The position numbers and the translations under genes are program-made. This document shows positions 24,419 to 33,721 of a DNA stretch of 64,000 nt, piece by piece. The notes beneath the pieces were generated by a model. That model did not search any database. It was not told the DNA's origin and saw nothing but the letters and a program-made list of their open reading frames with translations. The stretch's first letter is position 1, and every line of letters starts with the position of its first letter. Origin of the DNA: Fimenecus sp052273625 (GTDB taxonomy: Bacteria > Bacillota > Clostridia > Oscillospirales > Acutalibacteraceae); contig DAVZHW010000003.1 of NCBI GenBank assembly GCA_052273625.1, forward strand, positions 62,001 through 126,000. Direction: 5' to 3'.

Positions 24419-26006
24419 AATTAAGCTTCCGCTTGACTATGAGGACGAGCAGAACGATTTGAAAAAAGAAGCTGCAAGACTTTTGAAAATTAAAAGCGGC
24501 GACATCAAAATGCTTGAAATATACAAAAAGAGCGTCGATTCAAGGAAGAAGAACGATATAAAATTCATCTTTTCCGTCGATATTACCGTTGACGGCGACG
24601 AAGAAGCGTTGCTTATGCGAAGCTCTGCTCCGAGAGTTCAAAGGGTAGAAAAATACGTTTATACCTTGCCCGAAAACAAAAGAACCTCACAGCTTCGACC
24701 TGTCGTTGTCGGCTTCGGACCTGCCGGAATGTTCGCTTCGCTTATGCTTGCAAGGGCAGGTTTGAAACCATTGATAGTCGAGCGTGGGCAAAGGGTTGAC
24801 GAGAGAACGAAAAGCGTTTATGCCTTTTGGAATGACAGGGTGCTTAATACCGACTCTAATATTCAGTTCGGAGAGGGCGGCGCAGGCACTTTTTCCGACG
24901 GAAAGCTCACAACGGGAATTAAAGACAGCAGAGTCAGAGAGGTTTTTTGCGAGTTCTGCCGTAACGGCGCACCCGAAGAAATAATGATTTCCGCTTTGCC
25001 GCATATCGGAACGGACAAATTAAAAGGCGTCGTAAAATCTTTGAGGGAAAAGGTTATTTCACTCGGAGGCGAATTCAGATTTGAAACAAAGCTTACCGAT
25101 ATAATCGTATATAACGGCTCTGTTCAGGGCGTTACGCTTACACAGAAGAACGGAAAAGTTTATGATTTTGAAACCGATACCGTTATTTTGGCAATAGGTC
25201 ATTCGGCGAGAGATACCGTTGAAATGCTTTACAATAAAGGTGTGCCGATGCTTCAAAAGCCGTTTTCCGTCGGTGCGAGAATCGAGCATAAACGAGAGAT
25301 GATAAACGAGTCGCAGTACGGTAAATTTGCAAATCATCCGAGGCTCGGTGCAGCAAGCTATAAGCTTGCCTGTCATCCGCAAGGGGGCAGAGGAGCTTAC
25401 ACCTTTTGTATGTGCCCGGGCGGTACGGTCGTGTGTGCTTCGAGTGAGGAAAATACGGTTGTTACAAACGGTATGAGTGAGTACGCAAGAGATAAGGAAA
25501 ACTCAAACTGTGCCGTGCTCGTCGGAATTTCTCCCGAGGATTTCAATTCAGATCATCCGCTTGCAGGAATGTATATGCAGCGTGAAATCGAAGAAAAAGC
25601 CTTTTTGATGGGCGGCGGAGATTATTCTGCACCGTCGCAGCTTGTAAAGGACTTCTTGAACAACGTAGCTTCGACAGGCTGTAAAAATGTAAAACCGTCC
25701 TTTCCGACAGGCGTAAAATATACGAATTTAAGGGCTTTACTTCCCGAGAAAGTAACAAACACAATGTGCGACGCCCTTGTTAAGATGGATAAAATGCTTT
25801 CGGGATTTGCGTGTGATGATGCATTGCTGACAGGTCCTGAAACGAGAAGCTCTGCACCTGTTCGCATTGTCCGTGATGAATTTATGCAGACGAAAATAAG
25901 AGGCTTGTATCCTTGCGGAGAGGGCGCAGGCTATGCCGGCGGTATAGTGTCGGCAGGTGTTGACGGAATTAAGGTTGCCGAAGCGGTTCTCGGCGATGAG
26001 AGGTGA
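24402..26006 (+). CDS. FAD-dependent dehydrogenase-like protein (COG2509 type)
   Basis: A 534-residue flavoprotein with a TTG start preceded by AAAGGAG inside the upstream gene. The first 95 residues form a small alpha/beta domain (LKKEAARLLKIKSGDIKML), followed by the FAD site PVVVGFGPAGMFASLMLARAG and IVERGQRVDERT. The motif NIQFGEGGAGTFSDGKLTTG is typical of the COG2509 family. The C-terminus has YPCGEGAGYAGGIVSAGVDG. Function is unknown for the family; it is widely conserved in Clostridia and often paired with redox genes, as here. Confidence 0.85.
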   Translation: MLRINEIKLPLDYEDEQNDLKKEAARLLKIKSGDIKMLEIYKKSVDSRKKNDIKFIFSVDITVDGDEEALLMRSSAPRVQRVEKYVYTLPENKRTSQLRPVVVGFGPAGMFASLMLARAGLKPLIVERGQRVDERTKSVYAFWNDRVLNTDSNIQFGEGGAGTFSDGKLTTGIKDSRVREVFCEFCRNGAPEEIMISALPHIGTDKLKGVVKSLREKVISLGGEFRFETKLTDIIVYNGSVQGVTLTQKNGKVYDFETDTVILAIGHSARDTVEMLYNKGVPMLQKPFSVGARIEHKREMINESQYGKFANHPRLGAASYKLACHPQGGRGAYTFCMCPGGTVVCASSEENTVVTNGMSEYARDKENSNCAVLVGISPEDFNSDHPLAGMYMQREIEEKAFLMGGGDYSAPSQLVKDFLNNVASTGCKNVKPSFPTGVKYTNLRALLPEKVTNTMCDALVKMDKMLSGFACDDALLTGPETRSSAPVRIVRDEFMQTKIRGLYPCGEGAGYAGGIVSAGVDGIKVAEAVLGDER

Positions 26007-26011
26007 AAAAT

Positions 26012-28705
26012 ATGATAAACATTATGCCCAAATGGGGTCCTTATTCAAAAAAATATTTTGGAATTTCAAAAATAGTCGATCACAAGAGCGAAAACGGTGT
26101 TCGGTTTGACCTTGTGGTACTTCCGTGCGTTTCAAACACGGATGCCAAAGCTCCAAATGTTACAATTCCCGTCGGCGTTCACCCGTGGGAGTGTAAGAGC
26201 GACTATTCATATTATTCTTACAGGCAGGATATTGAATGGAAAGATGTAATATACTCGGACATTTCATTCACAAGACTTGATGACCATTCAACTCTTGTCA
26301 GAACGGAAATTTTTAATAATTCCGAGATGATGCAGAATTGCCTTGTCAATTTCTTTTCCTCCGTTCAGTTCCCGACTGTCAACAGAGTAACACTTACCTT
26401 GCCCGAAAAGTGCGACTTCAAAAAGGCGCTCGATTATGAAAGCTACGAATACAACACCCCTCGTCCGTGGGATAAGGAAACTATGGACGCTATGCACAAG
26501 GGCGAGTTCTTCGACGACCGATTTTATCTTCATAAGGGCTTGGGAGACAGAGATAACAACAGGTATATTCTTCCGAAATACTCAAAGCTCGGCGAAGAAA
26601 AAAATGATACAATTATCTATGATTTTGACCTTAAAAATAACTATAACAATGCTGTTTTAACGGTCAGATACCGCACAACCTCTGTAAAGGCTTCCAACTT
26701 TACAATCAACGGTAAACCTTTTAGCTTCAAGCCTTGCGACGATTTACAGCTTGCTGAAATGCCGCTTGGAGCGTTAAACGGAGAGAAATTTACATTAAAG
26801 CTTATTTCCGAGGGAACGGGCGGTATCGAATTCGACTTTTTTGCAATAACCGAGGAAAAGGACGGCAAAAAAATCACAACCGCAATCGAAAAAAATAATT
26901 TTATGCCGACGGTAACGTGCGAGGAAAACGAAAACGGAAAAACCGTCAAAATGAAATATCAGGATATATCAGATACCTTTGTTTTGAGAACGTTTAATAA
27001 ACAGACAAGACTCCGTGAAATTCCGACAGGCTGCCTTGAGGATGTTCCGACTCCGAGAATTTCGCAGCCGGATCCGAGTTTCGACAATATGATGGAGACT
27101 TTTTCGGGCGAGTTTTCGTGGAAGCATTCCGACGAGGGATATTATCAAAACACGCTTGTACATACTCTCTATGTGCCGTCACACACAAGCCACATCGAGT
27201 ATGCTGTCATTTCCGATTGCGAAACCGAATATAAAACAATTGAAGAGTACGAAAAGATATATCTTTCTGCCAAAAACTCAACCGAGAAAATTAAACTCAA
27301 TGAGGCGGGAAAGAAATACGAGTTTTCAAATGAGCTTTTGCGTGCCGCTATGTTCCAAAATACAGTTTATCCGCTTTATCATCACGGCGATTATGTGGTG
27401 CACCATACCCCCGGTAAGCGCTGGGACTCCTTCTACACCTGGGATTCGGGCTTTATCGGTCTTGAAATGAATATGTACAATCCTGAAATTGCGGAGTATA
27501 TTCTTGACCTGTATTTGAGCGAAGAAGATAACAAAGACTATGCCTTTTTGCTTCATGGCTCTCCTGTCCCCGTGCACATTTATCAATATTATGATATGCT
27601 CTCTCGTATCAATGATAAAACAAAACTCTATGGCTATTATGACCGTGTGAAAAGATTTTACGAATTTCTTTGCGGTAGGGCAGACGGCTCGACAACCGCA
27701 AAGTTCAAAAGCGGTATGACAACTACGTTTGAGTATTTTTACAACTGCTCGGGTATGGACGATTTGCCGCCGCAGGTTGAAATGTACAGAAAAAAGCTTC
27801 AGCTTTTGACAGCTCCGTGCATATCCTCGTCGCAGGTAATAAGATGTGCGAAAATCCTTTCTGTAATTGCCGAACACCTCGGGAAAGCAGAGGATTTAGA
27901 GCAATACACGGCGGATATTAAGCGTGTGTCCGACGGCTTGCAGAAATATGCTTGGGACGAGGAAGCAGGCTATTTTTCGTATGTTGTTCACGACGAAAAC
28001 GGCGAGCCTAAAGAGCAGCTGAGAAGCCAAAGCGGAGAAAATATGAACAAGACAATGGATGGTATTTATCCGCTTATTGCAGGCATAACAGACGAAAATC
28101 AGACCGAAAAGCTCCTTTCTCACATTCAGAGTGAGGACGAAATGATGAGCAAGGTCGGTATTTCCGCAGTCAATATGAAAGCAGGCTATTATGCTACTAA
28201 CGGCTATTGGAACGGCAATGTCTGGTTTTCGCACCAATGGTTTGTATGGAAAACAATGCTTGACCTCGGCGAAAGCGACTTTGCATATAAAATAGCAAAA
28301 ACTGCCCTTGACGCATGGAAAAAAGAGGTCGAATATTCTTATTACACCTTTGAAATGATGTCCATAACAACGGGCAGAGGCGGTTGGTTCCACAATTTCG
28401 GCGGACTTTCCGCACCCGTGAATATCTGGGCAAACGCCTATTATAATCCGGGTACATTCAGCTTCGGCTTTGATGTTTTCTGTGAGAACAGCGATTTTTC
28501 CGAGAATTTTACAAGCTTTAACGCAACCGTCAGCCATTACAACGCTAAAAGGTCAACGGTAATCGTTGTAATGAACGATAATTACGATTACAAAGTAACC
28601 GTAAACGGAGAAGAAGCCGAATTTGCAATCAGAGAAAGGGGAACGCTTGAAATTGCAATTCCGGAGGATATAAAAACGGCAGAAATATCCGTTCAGCTTG
28701 TGTAA
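26012..28705 (+). CDS. MGH1-like glycoside hydrolase-family protein
   Basis: An 897-residue protein without a signal peptide. ATG at 26012 is preferred to GTG at 26003 because GAGAGG lies eight bases upstream. The N-terminal 400 residues look like beta-sandwich domains; the C-terminal half (about 440-800) is an (alpha/alpha)6-barrel of the MGH1/GH63 type, with GKRWDSFYTWDSGFIGLEM and GYWNGNVWFSHQWFVWKTM as marker segments. Such enzymes cleave alpha-glucosides or mannosylglycerate intracellularly. The exact substrate is unknown. Its 3' end overlaps a convergent gene by 13 bases. Confidence 0.75.
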   Translation: MINIMPKWGPYSKKYFGISKIVDHKSENGVRFDLVVLPCVSNTDAKAPNVTIPVGVHPWECKSDYSYYSYRQDIEWKDVIYSDISFTRLDDHSTLVRTEIFNNSEMMQNCLVNFFSSVQFPTVNRVTLTLPEKCDFKKALDYESYEYNTPRPWDKETMDAMHKGEFFDDRFYLHKGLGDRDNNRYILPKYSKLGEEKNDTIIYDFDLKNNYNNAVLTVRYRTTSVKASNFTINGKPFSFKPCDDLQLAEMPLGALNGEKFTLKLISEGTGGIEFDFFAITEEKDGKKITTAIEKNNFMPTVTCEENENGKTVKMKYQDISDTFVLRTFNKQTRLREIPTGCLEDVPTPRISQPDPSFDNMMETFSGEFSWKHSDEGYYQNTLVHTLYVPSHTSHIEYAVISDCETEYKTIEEYEKIYLSAKNSTEKIKLNEAGKKYEFSNELLRAAMFQNTVYPLYHHGDYVVHHTPGKRWDSFYTWDSGFIGLEMNMYNPEIAEYILDLYLSEEDNKDYAFLLHGSPVPVHIYQYYDMLSRINDKTKLYGYYDRVKRFYEFLCGRADGSTTAKFKSGMTTTFEYFYNCSGMDDLPPQVEMYRKKLQLLTAPCISSSQVIRCAKILSVIAEHLGKAEDLEQYTADIKRVSDGLQKYAWDEEAGYFSYVVHDENGEPKEQLRSQSGENMNKTMDGIYPLIAGITDENQTEKLLSHIQSEDEMMSKVGISAVNMKAGYYATNGYWNGNVWFSHQWFVWKTMLDLGESDFAYKIAKTALDAWKKEVEYSYYTFEMMSITTGRGGWFHNFGGLSAPVNIWANAYYNPGTFSFGFDVFCENSDFSENFTSFNATVSHYNAKRSTVIVVMNDNYDYKVTVNGEEAEFAIRERGTLEIAIPEDIKTAEISVQLV

Positions 28706-29013
28706 TCTTCAATAATTTTCAATATTTCTTCGTCTGTTTGAGCGCTTATACCCGATTTAATTTTGCTCTGCTCATCTTGCGGAAGCGAAGAAAGATAGAC
28801 CTCGTATATTTCAACGGGCATTGAATATCCACGCTTGAAAAGAGCCAGCTTTCCGTCATATTGCGACAGCGTATAAAGCGGCGAGGGGCTTGTCGTTTCG
28901 GGCGGCGGTGTCGCTTTTTCGTATTTTGCGCCGAGAGAAAATGCGGCGACGGCAAACACCGTCAAAAGCAAAACGGAGGCGGCGACTATGCCCTTGATAA
29001 ATATCTTTTGCAC
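28693..29013 (-). CDS. Small membrane-anchored protein, BofC C-terminal-like
   Basis: A 106-residue protein. The GTG at 29013 is chosen because AAGGAG stands seven bases upstream. An N-terminal transmembrane segment (about residues 6-26) is followed by a Pro/Thr-rich linker and a compact domain containing YTLSQYDGKLALFKRG and ending in EEILKIIEDYTS. This resembles small clostridial proteins annotated with a BofC C-terminal domain; BofC acts between forespore and mother cell in Bacillus. The link is tentative. It converges on and overlaps the glycosidase gene. Confidence 0.6.
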   Translation of the reverse strand: MQKIFIKGIVAASVLLLTVFAVAAFSLGAKYEKATPPPETTSPSPLYTLSQYDGKLALFKRGYSMPVEIYEVYLSSLPQDEQSKIKSGISAQTDEEILKIIEDYTS

Positions 29014-29164
29014 AAAATCACTCCTTTGAGTTATTTTCGGCAAAAAGCTCTGAAATTAAACACTTATTCAAAATTTTATATTTTTTTATAAAACAGATGA
29101 AATAATCTCAAAATTATGTTACAATACTTTTTATGGTGAATTATAGCGTACGGAGGAACTACAT

Positions 29165-31459
29165 ATGGCAAAAAATGTGCGTACAAAACCGAAAAAACAG
29201 AAGAAACAGCTCAATCCAAAGGCTAAGAAGGCAATTACCGCTTTGTTGGCTTTGGCTTTTACCGCACTTGTTTCTCTTGTAATAGTTTGCACATATCTGC
29301 TGATTTTTATGACCTCTTATGTCAACGGCGAGGCTAAAATCGACATTGCCGACTATAAGGAAAATCAGGCGCAGACGACAATAGTTTACGCTTACAATTC
29401 AAATGCCGAGGCGGTTGAGCTCACAAGGCTTCACGGCGAGCAGAACCGTGTTTGGACGAGTATTGACGAAATTCCCGAAACTCTCCAAAAGGCGTATATT
29501 GCCCTTGAGGATAAGCGTTTTGAAAAGCACGACGGCGTTGACTGGATTAGAACCGTTAAGGCCGTTATCACTTTCGGTAAGGCAGGCGGCGGCTCTACTC
29601 TTACGCAGCAGCTTATCAAAAACCTTACAGGCGAGAACGGCAAGACCGTAAGCCGTAAATTCTATGAAATTCTCAATGCCTTAAACCTTGAAAAGCATGC
29701 TTCTAAATCTACAATCCTTGAAGCATATATGAATACGGTTTATATGAGCCACGGCTGCTACGGCGTTAAAACCACGGCTGAAAAGTATTTCGGAAAGGAT
29801 TTGTCCGAGCTTAATATCGCCGAGTGTGCGTCGATAGCGGCGATTACGCAAAACCCATCGACGAATGACCCGTTGCTTCATCCCGAAACAAACAGGAAAA
29901 GACAGCTTACCTGCCTTAAAAATATGCTCAAGGAGGGATATATCTCTCAGGAGGAATATGACGAGGCGGTTGCTTATGAGATGATTTTCACAAACAGTGA
30001 GAATTATGTTAAAAAAGATAACGGCGATACAAAAACCGAAAACAAGGCGGCTGTCAATACCGAAATTCAGAGTTACTACGTTGACTATGTTATACAGGCT
30101 GTTATAAATGACCTTGTGTCGCAGTGCGGCTATACAAAATCACAGGCTTCAAAGCTTATTTATAACGGCGGACTGAGAATTTACTCGGCGGTTGATACAA
30201 GTATTCAGTCGCAGCTTGAGGACGTTTACGTCAACAAGGTAACAATGCCTGCGTACAACAAAAATGTTCCCGACGCACAGTCGGCTATGACCATTATGGA
30301 TTACAGCGGCAGAATTCTCGGAATGGTAGGCGGTATCGGCGAAAAGACGGAAAACAGAGGTCTTAACCGTGCCACAACACCGAGACAGCCCGGTTCGTCA
30401 ATCAAGCCGATTTCAATTTACTCTCCTGCGATTGAGGAAAAATATGTAACATGGAGTACAAAGGTGCAGAACTACGGTGTCGCACATTACTACCCCGATG
30501 GCGGAACAGGTCCTGTAAACTATGGCAACGATCCCGGTTCTCCCGATTCTTACGTTACCGTTCAGCACGCACTTTGCGTATCCTACAATACCGTTCCGGC
30601 ACAGCTTCTCAGACAGATGGGCATTGATTTGAGCTATAAATACGCAACTGAGAAATTCAAGCTCACTTATTTGAACGATACCGATAAAAATATGTCGTCG
30701 CTTGCAGTCGGAGGCGCAAGCAAGGGCGTTACGACAGTACAGATGGCGGCTGCGTTTGCTGCCTTCGGAAACGGCGGTAAATACTTCGAGCCGTATTGCT
30801 ATTATAAGGTTACGAACGCAAACGGTACAAAGATATATCTTCAGCATCAGGACTCGGAGGGCGAGCAGATTATCTCTCCCGATACCGCAGATGTAATGAA
30901 CAAGCTTTTGCAGACGGTCGTAACAGATGCCGCACATATGGCTACGGCACGAAATTACGGCGTTTCAGGCTTTGAGACCTTTGCAAAAACAGGTACTACG
31001 AGTGACGATAAGGACCGTTGGTTTGTCGGCGGAACACCTTATTATGTTGCGGCTGTATGGTACGGCTGCGATATGCCCAAACAGCTTTCCGCTTATGTTT
31101 CGGGAAGCCCCTCGGGTAAGGTTTTTGCCGAGGTAATGAAGAGAATACACAAGGGACTTACGGCAAAGCCGTTTGATGTCCATTCCAATCTTTTAGTGAG
31201 TGAAACCTACTGTACGCAGTCGGGCTTCCTTGCGAGCGAGGGCTGTCAGAGCACGGCGACGGGTTGGTACACAAAGAGCAATCTTCCGGGCCATTGCACA
31301 ACTTGTGCTGCACCGAGCGTTCAAGAGCCTGTGGGCGAGGGTGAAACGGTAGCAACACAAAATCCGCAAACTCCCGAAACACCGGGTGCAAGTGAGGGTA
31401 CACCCGAGCAGACTCCGCCTGCAACCGCTGCACCCGAAAATCTTCCGCCTGCCGAATAG
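29165..31459 (+). CDS. Class A penicillin-binding protein (PBP1A type)
   Basis: A 764-residue bifunctional peptidoglycan synthase. A basic cytoplasmic start and one transmembrane helix (about 25-48) precede the GT51 glycosyltransferase domain, with catalytic E115 in EDKRFEKHDG and the GGSTLTQQLIKNL motif. The transpeptidase domain has S411-S-I-K414, S473-Y-N475 and K608-T-G-T. The C-terminus is a Pro/Thr/Glu-rich tail of about 50 residues. It polymerises and crosslinks murein outside the membrane. It is followed after eight bases by ruvX, so they are probably one operon. Confidence 0.95.
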   Translation: MAKNVRTKPKKQKKQLNPKAKKAITALLALAFTALVSLVIVCTYLLIFMTSYVNGEAKIDIADYKENQAQTTIVYAYNSNAEAVELTRLHGEQNRVWTSIDEIPETLQKAYIALEDKRFEKHDGVDWIRTVKAVITFGKAGGGSTLTQQLIKNLTGENGKTVSRKFYEILNALNLEKHASKSTILEAYMNTVYMSHGCYGVKTTAEKYFGKDLSELNIAECASIAAITQNPSTNDPLLHPETNRKRQLTCLKNMLKEGYISQEEYDEAVAYEMIFTNSENYVKKDNGDTKTENKAAVNTEIQSYYVDYVIQAVINDLVSQCGYTKSQASKLIYNGGLRIYSAVDTSIQSQLEDVYVNKVTMPAYNKNVPDAQSAMTIMDYSGRILGMVGGIGEKTENRGLNRATTPRQPGSSIKPISIYSPAIEEKYVTWSTKVQNYGVAHYYPDGGTGPVNYGNDPGSPDSYVTVQHALCVSYNTVPAQLLRQMGIDLSYKYATEKFKLTYLNDTDKNMSSLAVGGASKGVTTVQMAAAFAAFGNGGKYFEPYCYYKVTNANGTKIYLQHQDSEGEQIISPDTADVMNKLLQTVVTDAAHMATARNYGVSGFETFAKTGTTSDDKDRWFVGGTPYYVAAVWYGCDMPKQLSAYVSGSPSGKVFAEVMKRIHKGLTAKPFDVHSNLLVSETYCTQSGFLASEGCQSTATGWYTKSNLPGHCTTCAAPSVQEPVGEGETVATQNPQTPETPGASEGTPEQTPPATAAPENLPPAE

Positions 31460-31467
31460 GAGACCGT

Positions 31468-31878
31468 ATGGTAATAATTTCTGTCGATTACGGCGATGTG
31501 AGAACAGGTGTGGCAGCTTGCGATAAGCTACAGCTGCTTGCCTCTCCCGTAACCGTTATAAAGCAAAAAGACCCCGAGCTTCTCTCGGAGGAAATCAAAA
31601 AAATATGCCTTGAAAAAAAGGCGGAGAAAATCGTCTTGGGACTTCCTAAGAATATGGACGGAAGCGAGGGCTTTCGTGCCGAGGCTTGCAAGGAATTCGC
31701 AAAGCTGCTTTCGGAAAAGACGGGGTTGAGCGTCGATTTTCAGGACGAGCGTTTGACGACGGTTTCCGCACACAACATATTAAACGCAACCGACACAAGA
31801 GGAAAAAAGCGTAAGGCTGTGGTTGATGCGGTATCTGCCGTGCTTATTCTTGAGGATTATCTCAGGAAACAAAATTAA
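31468..31878 (+). CDS. ruvX: RuvX/YqgF-type Holliday junction resolvase or pre-16S rRNA nuclease
   Basis: A 136-residue RNase H-fold protein. The first catalytic aspartate is D7 in SVDYGDVRTGVA; VLGLPKNMDGSEG and the DERLTT motif complete the YqgF pattern. In bacteria this family is the 16S rRNA 5'-end maturation nuclease and has also been proposed to resolve Holliday junctions; both labels are in use. It follows the PBP gene closely and ends before a terminator that overlaps the spoIIG promoter. Confidence 0.92.
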   Translation: MVIISVDYGDVRTGVAACDKLQLLASPVTVIKQKDPELLSEEIKKICLEKKAEKIVLGLPKNMDGSEGFRAEACKEFAKLLSEKTGLSVDFQDERLTTVSAHNILNATDTRGKKRKAVVDAVSAVLILEDYLRKQN

Positions 31879-31885
31879 CACCACG

Positions 31886-31920
31886 ATATGACAAATTATT
31901 GAGCTTGAAGCCTATATAAT
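31886..31920 (+). promoter_or_regulatory. Probable Spo0A-controlled spoIIG promoter
   Basis: The minus strand at 31886-31895 reads TTTGTCATAT (eight of ten to the Spo0A box), overlapping ATGACA (31888-31893). After 21 bases comes a perfect TATAAT (31915-31920), which lies in the loop of the ruvX terminator. Bacillus spoIIG has the same unusual long-spacer, Spo0A-overlapping layout. Confidence 0.55.
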
Positions 31921-31940
31921 TGGCTTCAGGCTCATTTTTT
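31901..31940 (+). terminator. Terminator of ruvX
   Basis: A 12-base stem (GAGCTTGAAGCC with GGCTTCAGGCTC, one wobble) with a 9-base loop, followed by A and six T residues. Confidence 0.9.
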
Positions 31941-31954
31941 GTGTGGTGATAACT

Positions 31955-32863
31955 TTGACCGTCTATGTTGACATATTGCTTGCCGTGAACATATTTGTAA
32001 ACTATTTTCTGCTTTTGGCAAGTGCAAAAATTCTTCGCCGTGACATAAAACGGATAAGACTGTTCTCGGCGTCTGCTCTCGGCAGCTTATATTCATTGAT
32101 AATCTTCCTGCCCGAGCTTCCCGAGGTGCTGACCGTTTTTATAAATCTTGCCGTATCCGCCGTGCTCACGGTTATCGCCTTTTCGCCGAAAAGCCTGAAG
32201 GTGTTTCTAAGGGAGGTCGGAGTGTTCTTTGCCGTGAATTTCGCCTTTGCGGGTATAATGCTCGGTATTTGGCTTGCGTTTAAGCCGAGCGGAATGGTCT
32301 TTAATAACAGCGTGGTTTATTTCAATATCGATATAAAGGTACTGACGGCTTCGACGGTTATTTGCTATGCTGTGATTACCGTTATTTTAAGGCTTATAAA
32401 GCGCAGTGCACCGCCGGAGTCAATTTTCAGCGTGACGTTTTTCAATTCCGGGCGAAGCGTTACCGTAAACGCTCTTTTAGACACGGGGAACACTCTCAAG
32501 GACGGCTTTTCGGGGAAGCCCGTTATCATAGCCGACAGCAGCGTTTTTAATTCGCTTGTGGGCTTTTCTCCCGAGGACTGCTTTCGTGGCAATAACGCAA
32601 TAGATATGCTGGGCGCTGAAAACAAAATCAGACTTGTAGCATATAACACGGTCGGGGAAAAGGGTTTTTTAAGAGCTTTGTCGGTTGACGGAGTGAGCGT
32701 GGAGGCTGACGGCAAAGCATATATTGTCAAAAATGTGCTTGTCGCTCAAAGCAAAACGGAATTTACAAACGGGGAATATTCGGCAATACTCAACAATGAC
32801 TTTTTTGAAAGGATGAGCAGTGATGATAAAAGAGTACATACGGTTGCTTTTCAGCAAAATTAA
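31955..32863 (+). CDS. spoIIGA: Sigma-E processing peptidase SpoIIGA
   Basis: A 302-residue protein. TTG at 31955 is preferred to GTG at 31943, since GGTGAT sits just ahead and homologues begin TVYVD. Five hydrophobic segments fill the first half (DILLAVNIFVNYFLLLA and onward), and the C-terminal half is an aspartic protease-like domain with D176 in LLDTGNTLKD. SpoIIGA cleaves the pro-sequence from SigE in the mother cell after a forespore signal. Its 3' end overlaps sigE by 41 bases. Confidence 0.92.
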   Translation: MTVYVDILLAVNIFVNYFLLLASAKILRRDIKRIRLFSASALGSLYSLIIFLPELPEVLTVFINLAVSAVLTVIAFSPKSLKVFLREVGVFFAVNFAFAGIMLGIWLAFKPSGMVFNNSVVYFNIDIKVLTASTVICYAVITVILRLIKRSAPPESIFSVTFFNSGRSVTVNALLDTGNTLKDGFSGKPVIIADSSVFNSLVGFSPEDCFRGNNAIDMLGAENKIRLVAYNTVGEKGFLRALSVDGVSVEADGKAYIVKNVLVAQSKTEFTNGEYSAILNNDFFERMSSDDKRVHTVAFQQN

Positions 32864-33530
32864 AGAGCTGTTTTTCGAGACCGATATAAACTTTGTCGGC
32901 GGCGGAGAGAATTTACCCGAGCCGCTTACTAAGGAACGTGAGGAGGAGTATCTCAAACGCATTTCGGACGGGGACGAGAGTGCGAGAGAGCCGCTGATTG
33001 TGCACAATTTAAGGCTTGTCGTTTATATAGCGAAAAAGTTTGACAATTCGGGTGTGGGGACAGACGACCTTGTTTCAATCGGAACAATAGGACTTATTAA
33101 AGCCGTGAACACCTTTAAGCCGGAGAAAAACATAAAGCTTGCAACCTATGCTTCAAGGTGTATTGAAAATGAAATTCTGATGTATCTTCGCAAAATAAAT
33201 CTGCACAGAACGGATATTTCAATCGACGAGCCGTTGAATATCGATTGGGACGGAAACGAGCTGCTTTTGTCCGACGTTTTGGGTAGCGAGCCCGACGAGA
33301 TAAACCGAGGGCTTGAATGTGAGGACGAGAAAAAAGTGCTTTTGAAAACGGTCAATTCTCTGTCACCGAGGGAACGGCTTATTATGAATATGCGCTTCGG
33401 ACTCGGAGGGGAAACGGAGCATACACAAAAGGAGGTTGCGGACATCCTCGGCATATCTCAAAGCTATATTTCTCGCCTTGAAAAGCGAATTATAGCAAGA
33501 TTGAAAAAAGAAATGGAAAAAGCGGTATAA
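32823..33530 (+). CDS. sigE: RNA polymerase sigma factor SigE
   Basis: A 235-residue early mother-cell sigma factor. ATG at 32823 is preferred to the adjacent GTG at 32820, with AAAGGA upstream inside spoIIGA. The first 27 or so residues (MIKEYIRLLFSKIKELFF) form the amphipathic pro-sequence, then GGGENLPEPLTKEREEEYL. Region 2 (DLVSIGTIGLIKAVNTFKPEK, ATYASRCIENEILMYLRK) and region 4 (QKEVADILGISQSYISRLEKR) are intact. SpoIIGA activates it by cleavage. This is the canonical spoIIG operon. Confidence 0.95.
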   Translation: MIKEYIRLLFSKIKELFFETDINFVGGGENLPEPLTKEREEEYLKRISDGDESAREPLIVHNLRLVVYIAKKFDNSGVGTDDLVSIGTIGLIKAVNTFKPEKNIKLATYASRCIENEILMYLRKINLHRTDISIDEPLNIDWDGNELLLSDVLGSEPDEINRGLECEDEKKVLLKTVNSLSPRERLIMNMRFGLGGETEHTQKEVADILGISQSYISRLEKRIIARLKKEMEKAV

Positions 33531-33611
33531 TTTTATGCAAAATTTAATGAAAAATATTCTAAAAACACTATTATTTATATAAAAAATGTGGTATAATGTT
33601 GCCACAAATGC

Positions 33612-33636
33612 TTTCCGCAATGCAATTCTGCGGAAA
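33612..33636 (+). terminator. Possible terminator after sigE
   Basis: TTTCCGCA pairs with TGCGGAAA around a nine-base loop. The downstream run is A-rich rather than T-rich, so activity is uncertain. The rest of the 33531-33721 gap is AT-rich and includes an isolated TATAAT and two TTAAAAC repeats. Confidence 0.4.
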
Positions 33637-33721
33637 AATAAATTTAAGTGTGTTAAAACGATTGTTAAAACACATACGCAATAGATAATTTTTAACTATA
33701 ACATTTAACGGAGGCAAATTC

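Noticed and set aside
33588..33600. TATAAT upstream of the MBOAT gene as a promoter
   Set aside because: The -10 is good, but no acceptable -35 is found at 16-18 bases, so it was not listed as a promoter.
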